Part shown: piece after piece, positions 6,679-12,907 of the stretch | Layout: the number at the start of each line of letters is the position of its first letter | How positions within the stretch are numbered: the first letter of the stretch is position 1 | Assembly: GCA_039812545.1 (NCBI GenBank) | Contig: JBDIAR010000092.1 | Coordinates: 1 to 13,659 of the forward strand | From: JBDIAR01 sp039812545 | Lineage (GTDB): Bacteria > Actinomycetota > Actinomycetes > Actinomycetales > Dermatophilaceae | DNA: 13,659 bases | Direction: 5' to 3' | Position numbers and translations under genes: made by a program | Notes under the pieces: generated by a model | What the model saw: only the letters and a program-made list of their open reading frames with translations | The model's database searches: none | What the model was told of the DNA's origin: nothing

Positions 6679-7592
6679 CGTCCAGAGTCGGCGCCGCTCC
6701 GGCGCCGCCGCGCGGAGCGGTCGGGCTGGTGCTCGCCGCGATCGTCTCGGTGCAGTTCGGTGCGGCGATCGCGACGACCCTGGTGCGGGAGGTCGGCGCC
6801 CCGTTCGCCGTGGTGTTGCGGCTGGGCATCTCAGCGGCGCTGCTGGCGCTGATCGTTCGCCCGCATTGGCGCGGTCGTCCGCGAGCGCATTGGTTCGCCG
6901 CGATCCGGTACGGGATGGCGCTCGGGCTGATGAATCTCAGCTTCTACGCCTCGCTGGCCTACCTGCCGATCGGTGTCGCGGTCACGATCGAGTTCGCCGG
7001 ACCGCTCGTCCTCGCGGCGGTGCTGTCCCGCCGAATCCGGGACGCGGTCGCCGTACTCGCGGCGGCCGGGGGCGTGGCCCTGGCCTCGCACGCCTTCGAC
7101 ACCTCGACCGGTCCGCTGCCGATACTCGGCATCGGCTATGCCCTCTTCGCCGGTGCGATGTGGGCCGGCTATATCGTCACCGGCCAGTCGGTGGGCCGGG
7201 TCTTCCCGGGTGTCGACGGGCTGGCGGTCGCGCTGGTCGTCGCCCTCGTCGTGGTCGCCCCGGTCGCCGGTGCGACGTCCTTGGCCGGGGTGGCGGGTGG
7301 GGCGGGTGTTGCAGACGGATTCGGCGGGGTGCTGTGGCGCGGCCTGGGCATCGCGGTCCTGTCCTCACTGATCCCGTACTCACTGGAACTGCTGGCCCTG
7401 CGATCGCTGTCGGCGCAGGTCTTCGGGATCCTGCTCAGCCTCGAACCCGCCGTCGCGGCCCTGGCCGGCTTCCTCGTCCTGCGCCAGCACCTCACCCCGA
7501 CTCAGGTCGCGGGGATGGTCCTCGTCGTGGTCGCGAGCGCGATCGTCCTGGGCTCCCCGAGGGCCTCCTCCGTCGCCGAACCCGAAGCCTGA
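6675..7592 (+). CDS. EamA-family (RhtA-like) transporter
   Basis: A 305-residue, strongly hydrophobic protein with about ten membrane helices in two EamA repeats (roughly residues 15-140 and 155-290). The stretch around residues 88-115 (NLSFYASLAYLPIGVAV, then IEFAGPL) is typical of the RhtA branch, whose characterised member exports threonine and homoserine. The substrate here is unproven. The start at 6675 is fixed by the ATGA overlap with the NlpC/P60 gene and by the short polar N-terminus before the first helix. The coupling suggests that the peptidase makes products, perhaps amino acids or dipeptides, that this carrier moves out; this is inference. Confidence 0.87.
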   Translation: MTSRVGAAPAPPRGAVGLVLAAIVSVQFGAAIATTLVREVGAPFAVVLRLGISAALLALIVRPHWRGRPRAHWFAAIRYGMALGLMNLSFYASLAYLPIGVAVTIEFAGPLVLAAVLSRRIRDAVAVLAAAGGVALASHAFDTSTGPLPILGIGYALFAGAMWAGYIVTGQSVGRVFPGVDGLAVALVVALVVVAPVAGATSLAGVAGGAGVADGFGGVLWRGLGIAVLSSLIPYSLELLALRSLSAQVFGILLSLEPAVAALAGFLVLRQHLTPTQVAGMVLVVVASAIVLGSPRASSVAEPEA

Positions 7593-7663
7593 CCGCGGCA
7601 TCCCCCGTCTGCCGTCTGCCGTATGCCGATATCAACCGGTATGCCGGTCAACCGGGAGGCCGG
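7593..7663. repeat. Short heptamer repeats between convergent genes
   Basis: Three near-identical tandem heptamers (GTCTGCC, GTCTGCC, GTATGCC, about 7607-7627) are followed by CCGGTATGCC (7637-7645) and repeated CCGGTCA units. A small hairpin ACCGG-tatg-CCGGT (7635-7648) can form. It may terminate one or both convergent transcripts, but is short. Confidence 0.35.
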
Positions 7664-8698
7664 TCAGCCGATGATCTCGTCGTCCTCCCCGGCACCCGCC
7701 GCCTCCGAGGCGGCCGCGACAGCGCGAACTCGCGCATCGGCCGCCGACTTGATCAGGCTCGCGAGGGTCGTCACGCCGAGGATCAGGACGATCGCCCCGA
7801 GGGAGACCCCGATGGAGATCTCCGGCACCGGCACCGGCCGGCCGCCGTTGACGAACGGCAGGTTGTTCTCGTGCAGCGCGTGCAGGACCAGCTTCACGCC
7901 GATGAAGGCGAGCAGCACGGCCAGCCCGAGCGAGAGGTAGACCAGCCTCTTGAGCAAGCCGCCGATGAGGAAGTACAGCTGGCGCAGCCCCATGAGCGCG
8001 AACATGTTCGCGGTCAGGACGAGGTATGGCTCCTTGGTCAGCCCGAAGATCGCCGGAATCGAGTCGAGCGCGAAGAGCAGGTCTGTGGTCCCGAGCGCGG
8101 CGATGACCAGCAGCATCGGCGTGATCAGTCGCTTCCCCTGCTCGACCACGGTCAGAGCCGGACCGTGGAACTCCGAGGTCGCGGGAAATCGCCGCTCGAC
8201 CCACGCGACGAGCCGGTTCTCCTCGTACTCCTCGTCATCGCTCTCGCCCTCACGGGCGAGCTTGACCGCGGTGTACACCAGAAACGCGCCGAAGATGTAG
8301 AACACCCAGGCGTAGGCGTTGATGACGGCCGCCCCAAGGGCGATGAAGATCCCGCGCAGCACGATGGCGATGATGATGCCGGCCATCAGTGCGGACTGCT
8401 GCAGCTTCTCCGGCACCCGGAAGCTGCTCATGATGAGCAGGAAGACGAAGAGATTGTCGACCGACAGCGAGTATTCGGTGAGCCACCCGGCGTAGAACTC
8501 GCCGGCATACTGGGCACCCCAGGTCTTCCCGACCACCAGCCCGAACACGATGGCGCACGCGATGAAGAAGGCCAGGTGCCGGCCCACCTCACCCATCGAC
8601 GGCACGTGCGGGCGGCGGGCGATGACGAAGACGTCGACGAGGAGGAAGACGGCCGTCACAGCGATCGTGACGGTCCAGACCCAGGGGGCGACCTGCAT
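7664..8698 (-). CDS. TerC/Alx-family integral membrane protein
   Basis: A 344-residue membrane protein with about nine helices. Hallmarks of the TerC family are SVDNLFVF (Asp81) in an early helix and the mirrored TTDLLFALDSIPAIFG (Asp206, Asp212) in a later one. These acidic residues lie within the membrane and are thought to bind metal. An acidic loop of about residues 148-165 (GESDDEEYEEN) is cytoplasmic or interfacial. Family members are linked to tellurite resistance and, for Alx/MeeY-type proteins, to manganese export. GAAAGG lies 10 nt before the ATG. It follows feoC in the same direction after 75 nt and so could receive readthrough from the iron operon. Confidence 0.9.
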   Translation of the reverse strand: MQVAPWVWTVTIAVTAVFLLVDVFVIARRPHVPSMGEVGRHLAFFIACAIVFGLVVGKTWGAQYAGEFYAGWLTEYSLSVDNLFVFLLIMSSFRVPEKLQQSALMAGIIIAIVLRGIFIALGAAVINAYAWVFYIFGAFLVYTAVKLAREGESDDEEYEENRLVAWVERRFPATSEFHGPALTVVEQGKRLITPMLLVIAALGTTDLLFALDSIPAIFGLTKEPYLVLTANMFALMGLRQLYFLIGGLLKRLVYLSLGLAVLLAFIGVKLVLHALHENNLPFVNGGRPVPVPEISIGVSLGAIVLILGVTTLASLIKSAADARVRAVAAASEAAGAGEDDEIIG

Positions 8699-8715
8699 AC
8701 CGAGAGAACCTTTCC

Positions 8716-8738
8716 GACGCCGGTGCTCGTCCGGCGCC
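8716..8738 (-). terminator. Hairpin between feoC and the terC-like gene
   Basis: CGCCGG (8718-8723) and CCGGCG (8731-8736) form a perfect 6-bp stem with a 7-nt loop, just upstream of the terC-like ribosome-binding site. It may attenuate feo readthrough. It does not match a riboswitch I know. Confidence 0.3.
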
Positions 8739-8773
8739 GCGCCGCGCGCGACCTGGGATCCGTGCCGCCCTGA

Positions 8774-9085
8774 CTAGGGCCGGACGTCCATTCTCCCACG
8801 CCGTCCCAGCGTCAGGGCCACCGGACCGCGCGCCGTCAGCGGGCCGCTCGACCCGCAGCCGGCCGCGCCGTCCGAGCGACCGGACGGGCACGACCCGCAG
8901 CCGGTGTCGGGACAGGCCCCCCCGATCTGTTCGGCCCCCAGTCGTCCGGTCCGCAGCAGGTGGTCGATGACGGCGTCGACGACGTCCCGGTCCAAACCGG
9001 CGCGTCCGGCGATGTCGGCCCGGGTAGCGGCGCCGGCGACGATCGCCTCCACCACCCGCTGGAGTGGTCCGGCGGCGGTGGTCAC
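8774..9085 (-). CDS. feoC: FeoC-like winged-helix protein with Cys cluster
   Basis: A 103-residue protein. Residues about 6-50 are winged-helix-like (LQRVVEAIVAGAATRADIAG, then LDRDVVDAVIDHLLRTGRL). Four Cys then follow as Cys58-x4-Cys63-x2-Cys66-x10-Cys77 (ACPDTGCGSCPSG, then AAGCG). FeoC proteins of enterobacteria have the same order, and their Cys motif binds iron or an Fe-S cluster. The function is accessory to FeoB: regulating its stability or sensing iron or oxygen. The start is chosen at the GTG at 9085 because it overlaps the feoB stop as GTGA; GTG 9088 is one codon earlier. An ATG at 9214 would run 43 residues inside feoB and is rejected. The tail after Cys77 is basic and of unknown role. 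Confidence 0.8.
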   Translation of the reverse strand: MTTAAGPLQRVVEAIVAGAATRADIAGRAGLDRDVVDAVIDHLLRTGRLGAEQIGGACPDTGCGSCPSGRSDGAAGCGSSGPLTARGPVALTLGRRGRMDVRP

Positions 9086-11208
9086 CACCAGATCCGCCCG
9101 ATCTGGAAGACGGCGAGCCCGAGCAGGTAGGCCGTGGTCAGCTGCATGGCCACGCCGAACGCGGTCCAGCGCAGCCCGATCTCGCGTCGTTGCGCGGCGA
9201 GGGTCGCGACGCATGGGGTGTAGGCCAGCAGGAAGACCATGAAGGCCAGCACCGCCGGGATGGGGTGGCCGTGCGAGGACTGGGTGAAGTCACGGTCGAC
9301 CGCGGCGCTCAGCCCGGCGGCACCGGCCTCGGTCGAATCGTCGAGCGCGTAGGTCTGCGCCCAGCTCGACAGGACGGCCTCCTTGGCGACGAAACCGGTG
9401 ACCAGCGCCCCCGTGGTCTGCCAGTTGTCGAAACCGAGCGGCTCGAAAACCGGGGCGACGGTGCGGGCCACCGAGGCGTATGCCGAGTGCTCGACCGGCA
9501 CTTCGCCGATCGGGTCGCCGGTGCCGGCCGGCACGGACTGCAGCAGCCATACCGCGCAGACGGTCGCCACGATGATCCCGGTGGCCGTGCGCAGGAAACC
9601 CTGCAGCCGCGTCCAGGTGACGCTGCTCATGACCCGCAACGTCGGACGCTGGTAGGGCGGCAGGTCCAGGACGAGTGGTTCGTTGCCCATGGTGCGCCAC
9701 AGGGTCTTGCGCAGGGCGAGGCCCACGAGGACGACGAGCAGGATGGACACGGCATACATGATGAAGACCACGGTGCCGGCGAGATCGGCGAAGAACGTCG
9801 TGGCCAGCATGACGTACACCGTCAGCCGGGCCGTACAGCTCGTGAACGGGACCAGCAACGCGGTGAGGACCCGCTGACGGGCCCCACCGAGCACGCGGGT
9901 GGCGCTGATGGCCGGCACATTGCAGCCGAACCCGACGATCAGCGGGAGAAACGCGCGTCCCGGCAAGCCGATGGCGCGCATCGAGCGATCGGCGACAACG
10001 GCCGCCCGCGCCATGTACCCGGAGTCTTCGAGCAGCGCGAGCAATAGGAACATGATCGCCATCAGCGGCAGGAAGGTCAGGACCATGCCAACCCCGGCGA
10101 TCAGGCCGTCCACCAGCAGCCCGACGACCAACGGGTGGTCCAGATGGACCAGGGTCAGCAGCGAGCGCGCGCCGTCGCTGATCGGCCCGACGATCAGCTT
10201 GTCGAGGAAGTCCTGCATGGGGGCCGCCACCGTCGTGGTCAGCTGGAAGACCAGCCACATGACGGCCGCGAAGATGATCGGCCCGCCGAGCCGGGACAAG
10301 ACGACGGCGTCGATCCGGTCGCTGATGCTGACGCGGTGTTCCCCGGAGTGGGTGACCGCGCGCTGGAGCGCCTCGTCCACCCAGGCGAATCGCTCGTCGG
10401 CGCGGGCGAACTCGAGATCGTCCGCTCCCTCGACGGTCGGTTCGGTGACGACGCCGTCGACGCCGGCGGCCTGCTCCTCGGCATCACGATGGTCGGTCCG
10501 AGGGGGGATCGGCGGCCCGGCCAGGCCGCCGGCCACCGCATCGGCCAATGCCGCCATGCCGTCCCGGCGGCGGGGATCGACGAGGACAACCGGGCAACCG
10601 AGTGTCTGCGCCAGCGCTGTCGCGTCCAGGGTCACCGAGCGCCGGGCGGCGACGTCGACCATCGTGACGGCAACGACGATCCGGTATGCGTGTTCGCGCA
10701 GTTGGGCGACCAGGTAGAGCGACCGGGACAGGTGGGCGGCATCGGCGGCCACCACGACGAGGTCGGGACGGCCGCAGGCGCAGGTATCGACCAGGAGCTC
10801 GCGGGTCAGCGCCTCGTCCGGCGACAGCGGATCCAGCGAGTAGGCGCCGGGCAGGTCGATCAGGTCGTACGTCCGGTCGCCGCGCCGCCACGCGCCGCGC
10901 CCGACCTCGACGGTGGTCCCGGGCCAGTTCCCCATCGTCCGCCGGGCGCCGGTGAGCGCGTTGAACAGGGTGGATTTGCCGACATTCGGCGCACCGGCCA
11001 ACGCGACGACCGGGCTGCCCACCGGGGCGACGCCGCCACCGCTGTCGTCATGACAAGACGGGATCGCGGAGGCCGGAGCCCCGCGCTGCGCCGCAGGGTC
11101 GGTGGCCGCAGCCGCCTCGCGGCAGGTGCACCGCTCGACCAGCAGGGTGCCAGCGGAAGAGCCGGCGCCGGCTTGGTCAGGGTCGGCGACCGACGGATGC
11201 GATGTCAC
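9082..11208 (-). CDS. feoB: Ferrous iron transporter B
   Basis: A 708-residue FeoB. The N-terminal G domain has G1 GAPNVGKST (72-80), G2 in TMGNWPGTTVE (about 91-101) and G3 DLPGAYSL (about 118). G4 reads TMVD where the usual form is NMxD. The membrane part carries the two gate segments, including GFGCNVPAISATR, and later YTPCVATLAAQRRE, with conserved Cys on the proposed iron path. Before the G domain is an extension of about 65 residues with CTC (27-29) and SCHDD (about 51), possible metal ligands. It imports Fe(II) across the cytoplasmic membrane. The GTG start at 11208 overlaps the feoA stop (GTGA), and its own stop overlaps feoC in the same way. Confidence 0.95.
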   Translation of the reverse strand: MTSHPSVADPDQAGAGSSAGTLLVERCTCREAAAATDPAAQRGAPASAIPSCHDDSGGGVAPVGSPVVALAGAPNVGKSTLFNALTGARRTMGNWPGTTVEVGRGAWRRGDRTYDLIDLPGAYSLDPLSPDEALTRELLVDTCACGRPDLVVVAADAAHLSRSLYLVAQLREHAYRIVVAVTMVDVAARRSVTLDATALAQTLGCPVVLVDPRRRDGMAALADAVAGGLAGPPIPPRTDHRDAEEQAAGVDGVVTEPTVEGADDLEFARADERFAWVDEALQRAVTHSGEHRVSISDRIDAVVLSRLGGPIIFAAVMWLVFQLTTTVAAPMQDFLDKLIVGPISDGARSLLTLVHLDHPLVVGLLVDGLIAGVGMVLTFLPLMAIMFLLLALLEDSGYMARAAVVADRSMRAIGLPGRAFLPLIVGFGCNVPAISATRVLGGARQRVLTALLVPFTSCTARLTVYVMLATTFFADLAGTVVFIMYAVSILLVVLVGLALRKTLWRTMGNEPLVLDLPPYQRPTLRVMSSVTWTRLQGFLRTATGIIVATVCAVWLLQSVPAGTGDPIGEVPVEHSAYASVARTVAPVFEPLGFDNWQTTGALVTGFVAKEAVLSSWAQTYALDDSTEAGAAGLSAAVDRDFTQSSHGHPIPAVLAFMVFLLAYTPCVATLAAQRREIGLRWTAFGVAMQLTTAYLLGLAVFQIGRIWW

Positions 11209-11450
11209 GTGCGGATCTCCTGGACGAGCAGTCGAGCCGCGACGTCGCGGTCCAGCGCCACGCGGGTCTCTCCGGCCGCAACCACCCGCCCACCGCCGGA
11301 CGTACGGCGAACCGCACGGATCGTGACCCCGACTCGAAGCCCCAGTTCACGCAGCCGACGGGCCAGCGGTGCGGGCGCGTCGATGGCGGCGAGCACCACC
11401 GGGTGACCGGTGGCGCAGTCCACCAACGGTCGGGTGCCCGAGGTCGTCAT
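11205..11450 (-). CDS. feoA: Ferrous iron transport protein A
   Basis: An 81-residue SH3-like FeoA: PLARRLRELGLRVGVTIRAVRR (about 27-49), then a strand VALDRDVAARLLV near the end. FeoA is a small cytoplasmic partner thought to modulate FeoB GTPase or transport activity. It is the first gene of feoABC and its stop overlaps the feoB start by GTGA. The ATG at 11450 is supported by a -10 hexamer 6 nt upstream and by the iron box further up. No ribosome-binding site is present, so the mRNA may be leaderless. Confidence 0.92.
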   Translation of the reverse strand: MTTSGTRPLVDCATGHPVVLAAIDAPAPLARRLRELGLRVGVTIRAVRRTSGGGRVVAAGETRVALDRDVAARLLVQEIRT

Positions 11451-11462
11451 GCCGTCAGTCTA
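11451..11462 (-). promoter_or_regulatory. -10 region of the feo operon, apparently leaderless
   Basis: TAGACT (11462-11457 on the minus strand) is followed by GACGGC and the feoA ATG at 11450. The iron box begins 8 bp upstream and covers the expected -35 region (about 11479-11485), so a bound repressor would block polymerase. Confidence 0.55.
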
Positions 11463-11470
11463 GCCGCGAG

Positions 11471-11489
11471 TTAGGTATGCCTAACCTAA
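11471..11489 (-). promoter_or_regulatory. Iron box (DtxR/IdeR-type operator) of the feo operon
   Basis: TTAGGTATGCCTAACCTAA matches the known DtxR/IdeR consensus TTAGGTTAGCCTAACCTAA at 17 of 19 positions; only the two central-left bases differ. It lies 21 bp upstream of feoA. This predicts repression by iron-loaded DtxR/IdeR and induction when iron is scarce. Confidence 0.88.
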
Positions 11490-11524
11490 TCTCGCATTGT
11501 GGATTGCGTCACAAGCATGGACCG

Positions 11525-11911
11525 TCAGACGGTGTCCCAATCCGCCGGGCGGCGCGATTTCGGGACCTTGGCCACCACGAGCCGATAGGACTGGTCGATC
11601 GCCTCGCGCAGCACGGCGTCGTCGATGGCCCCGCCCACCCGCAAGGTGTTCCAGCCGGATCGGCCGATGTACGGCATAACGGCGGCGTCGTCGGGGAACT
11701 CGTGCAGCCACTCGTCGGCCTCGGCCCGATTCGCGCCGGCCTTGACCCCGACGCTTGATCGGTCGCCGACGAAACAGAAGATCTTGTCGCCCACCTTGGC
11801 GACCAGGTCCCCGTCCCACGGTTCGTCCCGCCACGCACCCGGCCGGCTCAAGGCATACGCCAGCGGATCGAAGCCGCCGCCCTGTTCCGCAGATCGTCCG
11901 CGTCCCGTCAT
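11525..11911 (-). CDS. MmcQ/YjbR-family protein
   Basis: A 128-residue protein with the YjbR/MmcQ (CyaY-like) pattern. It opens with LAYALSRPGAWRDEPWDGDLVAKVGDKIFCFVG (about 17-50). A mid-part PYIGRSGWNTLRVGG and a C-terminal LREAIDQSYRLVVAKVPKS follow. These small double-wing proteins bind DNA in some cases; the cellular role is not established. The ATG at 11911 sits 6 nt after TAGTCT, whose TAG includes the stop codon of the upstream antitoxin gene, and has no ribosome-binding site. It follows the ParD-like gene after 9 nt, where a ParE toxin would normally be found. I see no homology between it and ParE. Confidence 0.85.
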   Translation of the reverse strand: MTGRGRSAEQGGGFDPLAYALSRPGAWRDEPWDGDLVAKVGDKIFCFVGDRSSVGVKAGANRAEADEWLHEFPDDAAVMPYIGRSGWNTLRVGGAIDDAVLREAIDQSYRLVVAKVPKSRRPADWDTV

Positions 11912-11923
11912 GGCGCGAGACTA
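11912..11923 (-). promoter_or_regulatory. Candidate leaderless promoter of the YjbR-family gene
   Basis: TAGTCT (11923-11918 on the minus strand), six bases, then ATG at 11911. The -35 is weak. The hexamer uses the parD-like TAG stop. Confidence 0.4.
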
Positions 11924-12181
11924 CTGGAGCCCTCCGGGGTCGTTCCTTCTCCCCTTCTTCATGACTATGAAGGGGTCGAAGTCGAATCGCTCGTGCGCGC
12001 CACTCCTCTCCCCCGCGACAAGGGCACCCCGGAGCGCAGACAGACGCGCTTCCCGCCCCTCCAGCAGCCGAAGGCCCGCGCGGACCACCTCGCTGGCCGA
12101 GCGGTAGCGGCCCGAGGCGACCTCATCGGTCAGGAAGTCCCAGAAGTGTTCGTCGAGGCCGATCGACGTGTTCTGAGCCAT
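11921..12181 (-). CDS. ParD-like ribbon-helix-helix antitoxin, without a ParE partner
   Basis: An 86-residue antitoxin. The N-terminal RHH region is NTSIGLDEHFWDFLTDEVASGRYRSASEVVRAGLRLLEGRE (about 4-44), matching ParD. A helix LSALRGALVAGERSG then leads to the toxin-binding region ERFDFDPFI. In most ParD proteins the end comes soon after FDFDxF and the parE gene overlaps it. Here the protein runs on with a basic VMKKGRRNDPGGLQ, and the next gene is YjbR-like. The simplest reading is loss of parE with a readthrough tail; the antitoxin may also be a solo regulator. The ATG at 12181 has CAAGAT 6 nt upstream and no ribosome-binding site. Confidence 0.85.
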   Translation of the reverse strand: MAQNTSIGLDEHFWDFLTDEVASGRYRSASEVVRAGLRLLEGREARLSALRGALVAGERSGAHERFDFDPFIVMKKGRRNDPGGLQ

Positions 12182-12275
12182 CGGCGCATCTTGCCAAGAA
12201 TTGGTATCGATCCGTGCCGCGCCCGTCGTTTCGTCGGCCCGTCGCGTCCCGCTTGCAGAGTGCTAGCATCGCTTC
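12182..12275. promoter_or_regulatory. Divergent promoter region between the parD-like gene and vapBC
   Basis: For the parD-like gene (minus), CAAGAT (12193-12188) lies 6 nt before its ATG, beside an imperfect palindrome CCAAGAATTGG (12194-12204). For vapB (plus), TAGCAT (12264-12269) lies 6 nt before the ATG, inside the perfect 8-bp palindrome TGCTAGCA (12261-12268). Both palindromes are plausible autoregulatory operators. Clear -35 hexamers are missing. Confidence 0.5.
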
Positions 12276-12503
12276 ATGACCACCCTGTACGTGCGAGACG
12301 TTCCCGCCGACGTGGCGCAGGCGCTCAAGGAGCGGGCAGCCGCTGACGGCAAGTCGCTGTCCGCATACGTCGTGGCCGAGCTCGGTCGGATCGCGTCGCG
12401 GCGGACCAATGCCGAGATCGTGCAGCGACTTCGCGATCTTGACCGCACCGGCGGGCCCACGAACACGGACATCGTCGATGCGCTCGGCCAGCCGCGTCGA
12501 TGA
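12276..12503 (+). CDS. VapB/FitA-like ribbon-helix-helix antitoxin
   Basis: A 75-residue antitoxin. The N-terminal TTLYVRDVPADVAQALKERAAADGKSLSAYVVAEL (about 2-37) is the RHH fold seen in FitA-type antitoxins: a strand, then two helices with KSLSAYV at the turn. The remaining 38 residues are the toxin-binding part. It neutralises the PIN toxin next door and represses the operon. The ATG at 12276 is preceded 6 nt upstream by TAGCAT, without a ribosome-binding site. The stop overlaps the toxin start (ATGA). Confidence 0.9.
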   Translation: MTTLYVRDVPADVAQALKERAAADGKSLSAYVVAELGRIASRRTNAEIVQRLRDLDRTGGPTNTDIVDALGQPRR

Positions 12504-12904
12504 TCGTCGTTGACGCCTCGGCGATGGTGGAAGCTCTGGTGGGCCGCGACGTCGACGCGGCATTGCTCGAGGCGCTCACCGGTGAGGTCGCGGCGCCACA
12601 CATCCTCGACGTCGAGGTGCTTTCCGTTCTCCGCGGTCTTGTCCTTGGTCGAAAGTTGTCGGAACAGGAGGCCGCCGTTGCGGGGTCGCATCACTTCGAC
12701 CTGCTCATCGATCGGTACGAGACCGAGCCGCTGGCAGCACGCATCTGGGAACTCGGCCACCGGTACACGAGCTACGACGCGGCATACCTCGCCTTGGCAG
12801 AAGCCCTCGACGCGCCACTGCATACCTGCGACGCCAAACTCGACCGTGGGGGACACCAGGCGCAGGTCCACGTCCACGGGCGGGCCACTGAGGCGAAGGA
12901 CTGA
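12500..12904 (+). CDS. VapC-like PIN-domain toxin
   Basis: A 134-residue PIN ribonuclease with all expected acidic residues: Asp5 in VVDASAM, Glu39 in LDVEVLSVLR, Asp93 in SYDAAYLALAE and Asp111 in HTCDAKL. Together they bind Mg2+ for RNA cleavage. It is translationally coupled to the antitoxin (ATGA). The protein is of normal length and apparently active. Its stop is 3 nt from the convergent stop of the GNAT gene, and the two stops lie within CTGAGTCTCAG. That leaves no room for a terminator, so the 3' ends of the transcripts must overlap. Confidence 0.92.
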   Translation: MIVVDASAMVEALVGRDVDAALLEALTGEVAAPHILDVEVLSVLRGLVLGRKLSEQEAAVAGSHHFDLLIDRYETEPLAARIWELGHRYTSYDAAYLALAEALDAPLHTCDAKLDRGGHQAQVHVHGRATEAKD

Positions 12905-12907
12905 GTC

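Noticed and set aside
6653..8773. Very long plus-strand frame of about 700 residues across the transporter and the TerC gene
   Set aside because: Arg/Gly/Asp-rich composition typical of an out-of-frame shadow in GC-rich DNA; the transporter and TerC frames have clear family motifs.
8699..8773. Possible manganese (yybP-ykoY) riboswitch before the terC-like gene
   Set aside because: The leader is short and lacks the conserved elements of that riboswitch; only a simple 6-bp hairpin is seen.
9086..9214. Upstream ATG extension of feoC
   Set aside because: It would run inside feoB in another frame; the GTGA overlap start at 9085 fits the family and the operon pattern.
9064..11406. Long plus-strand frames opposite feoB (about 327 and 423 residues)
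   Set aside because: Antisense shadows of feoB with low-complexity composition and no recognisable motif.
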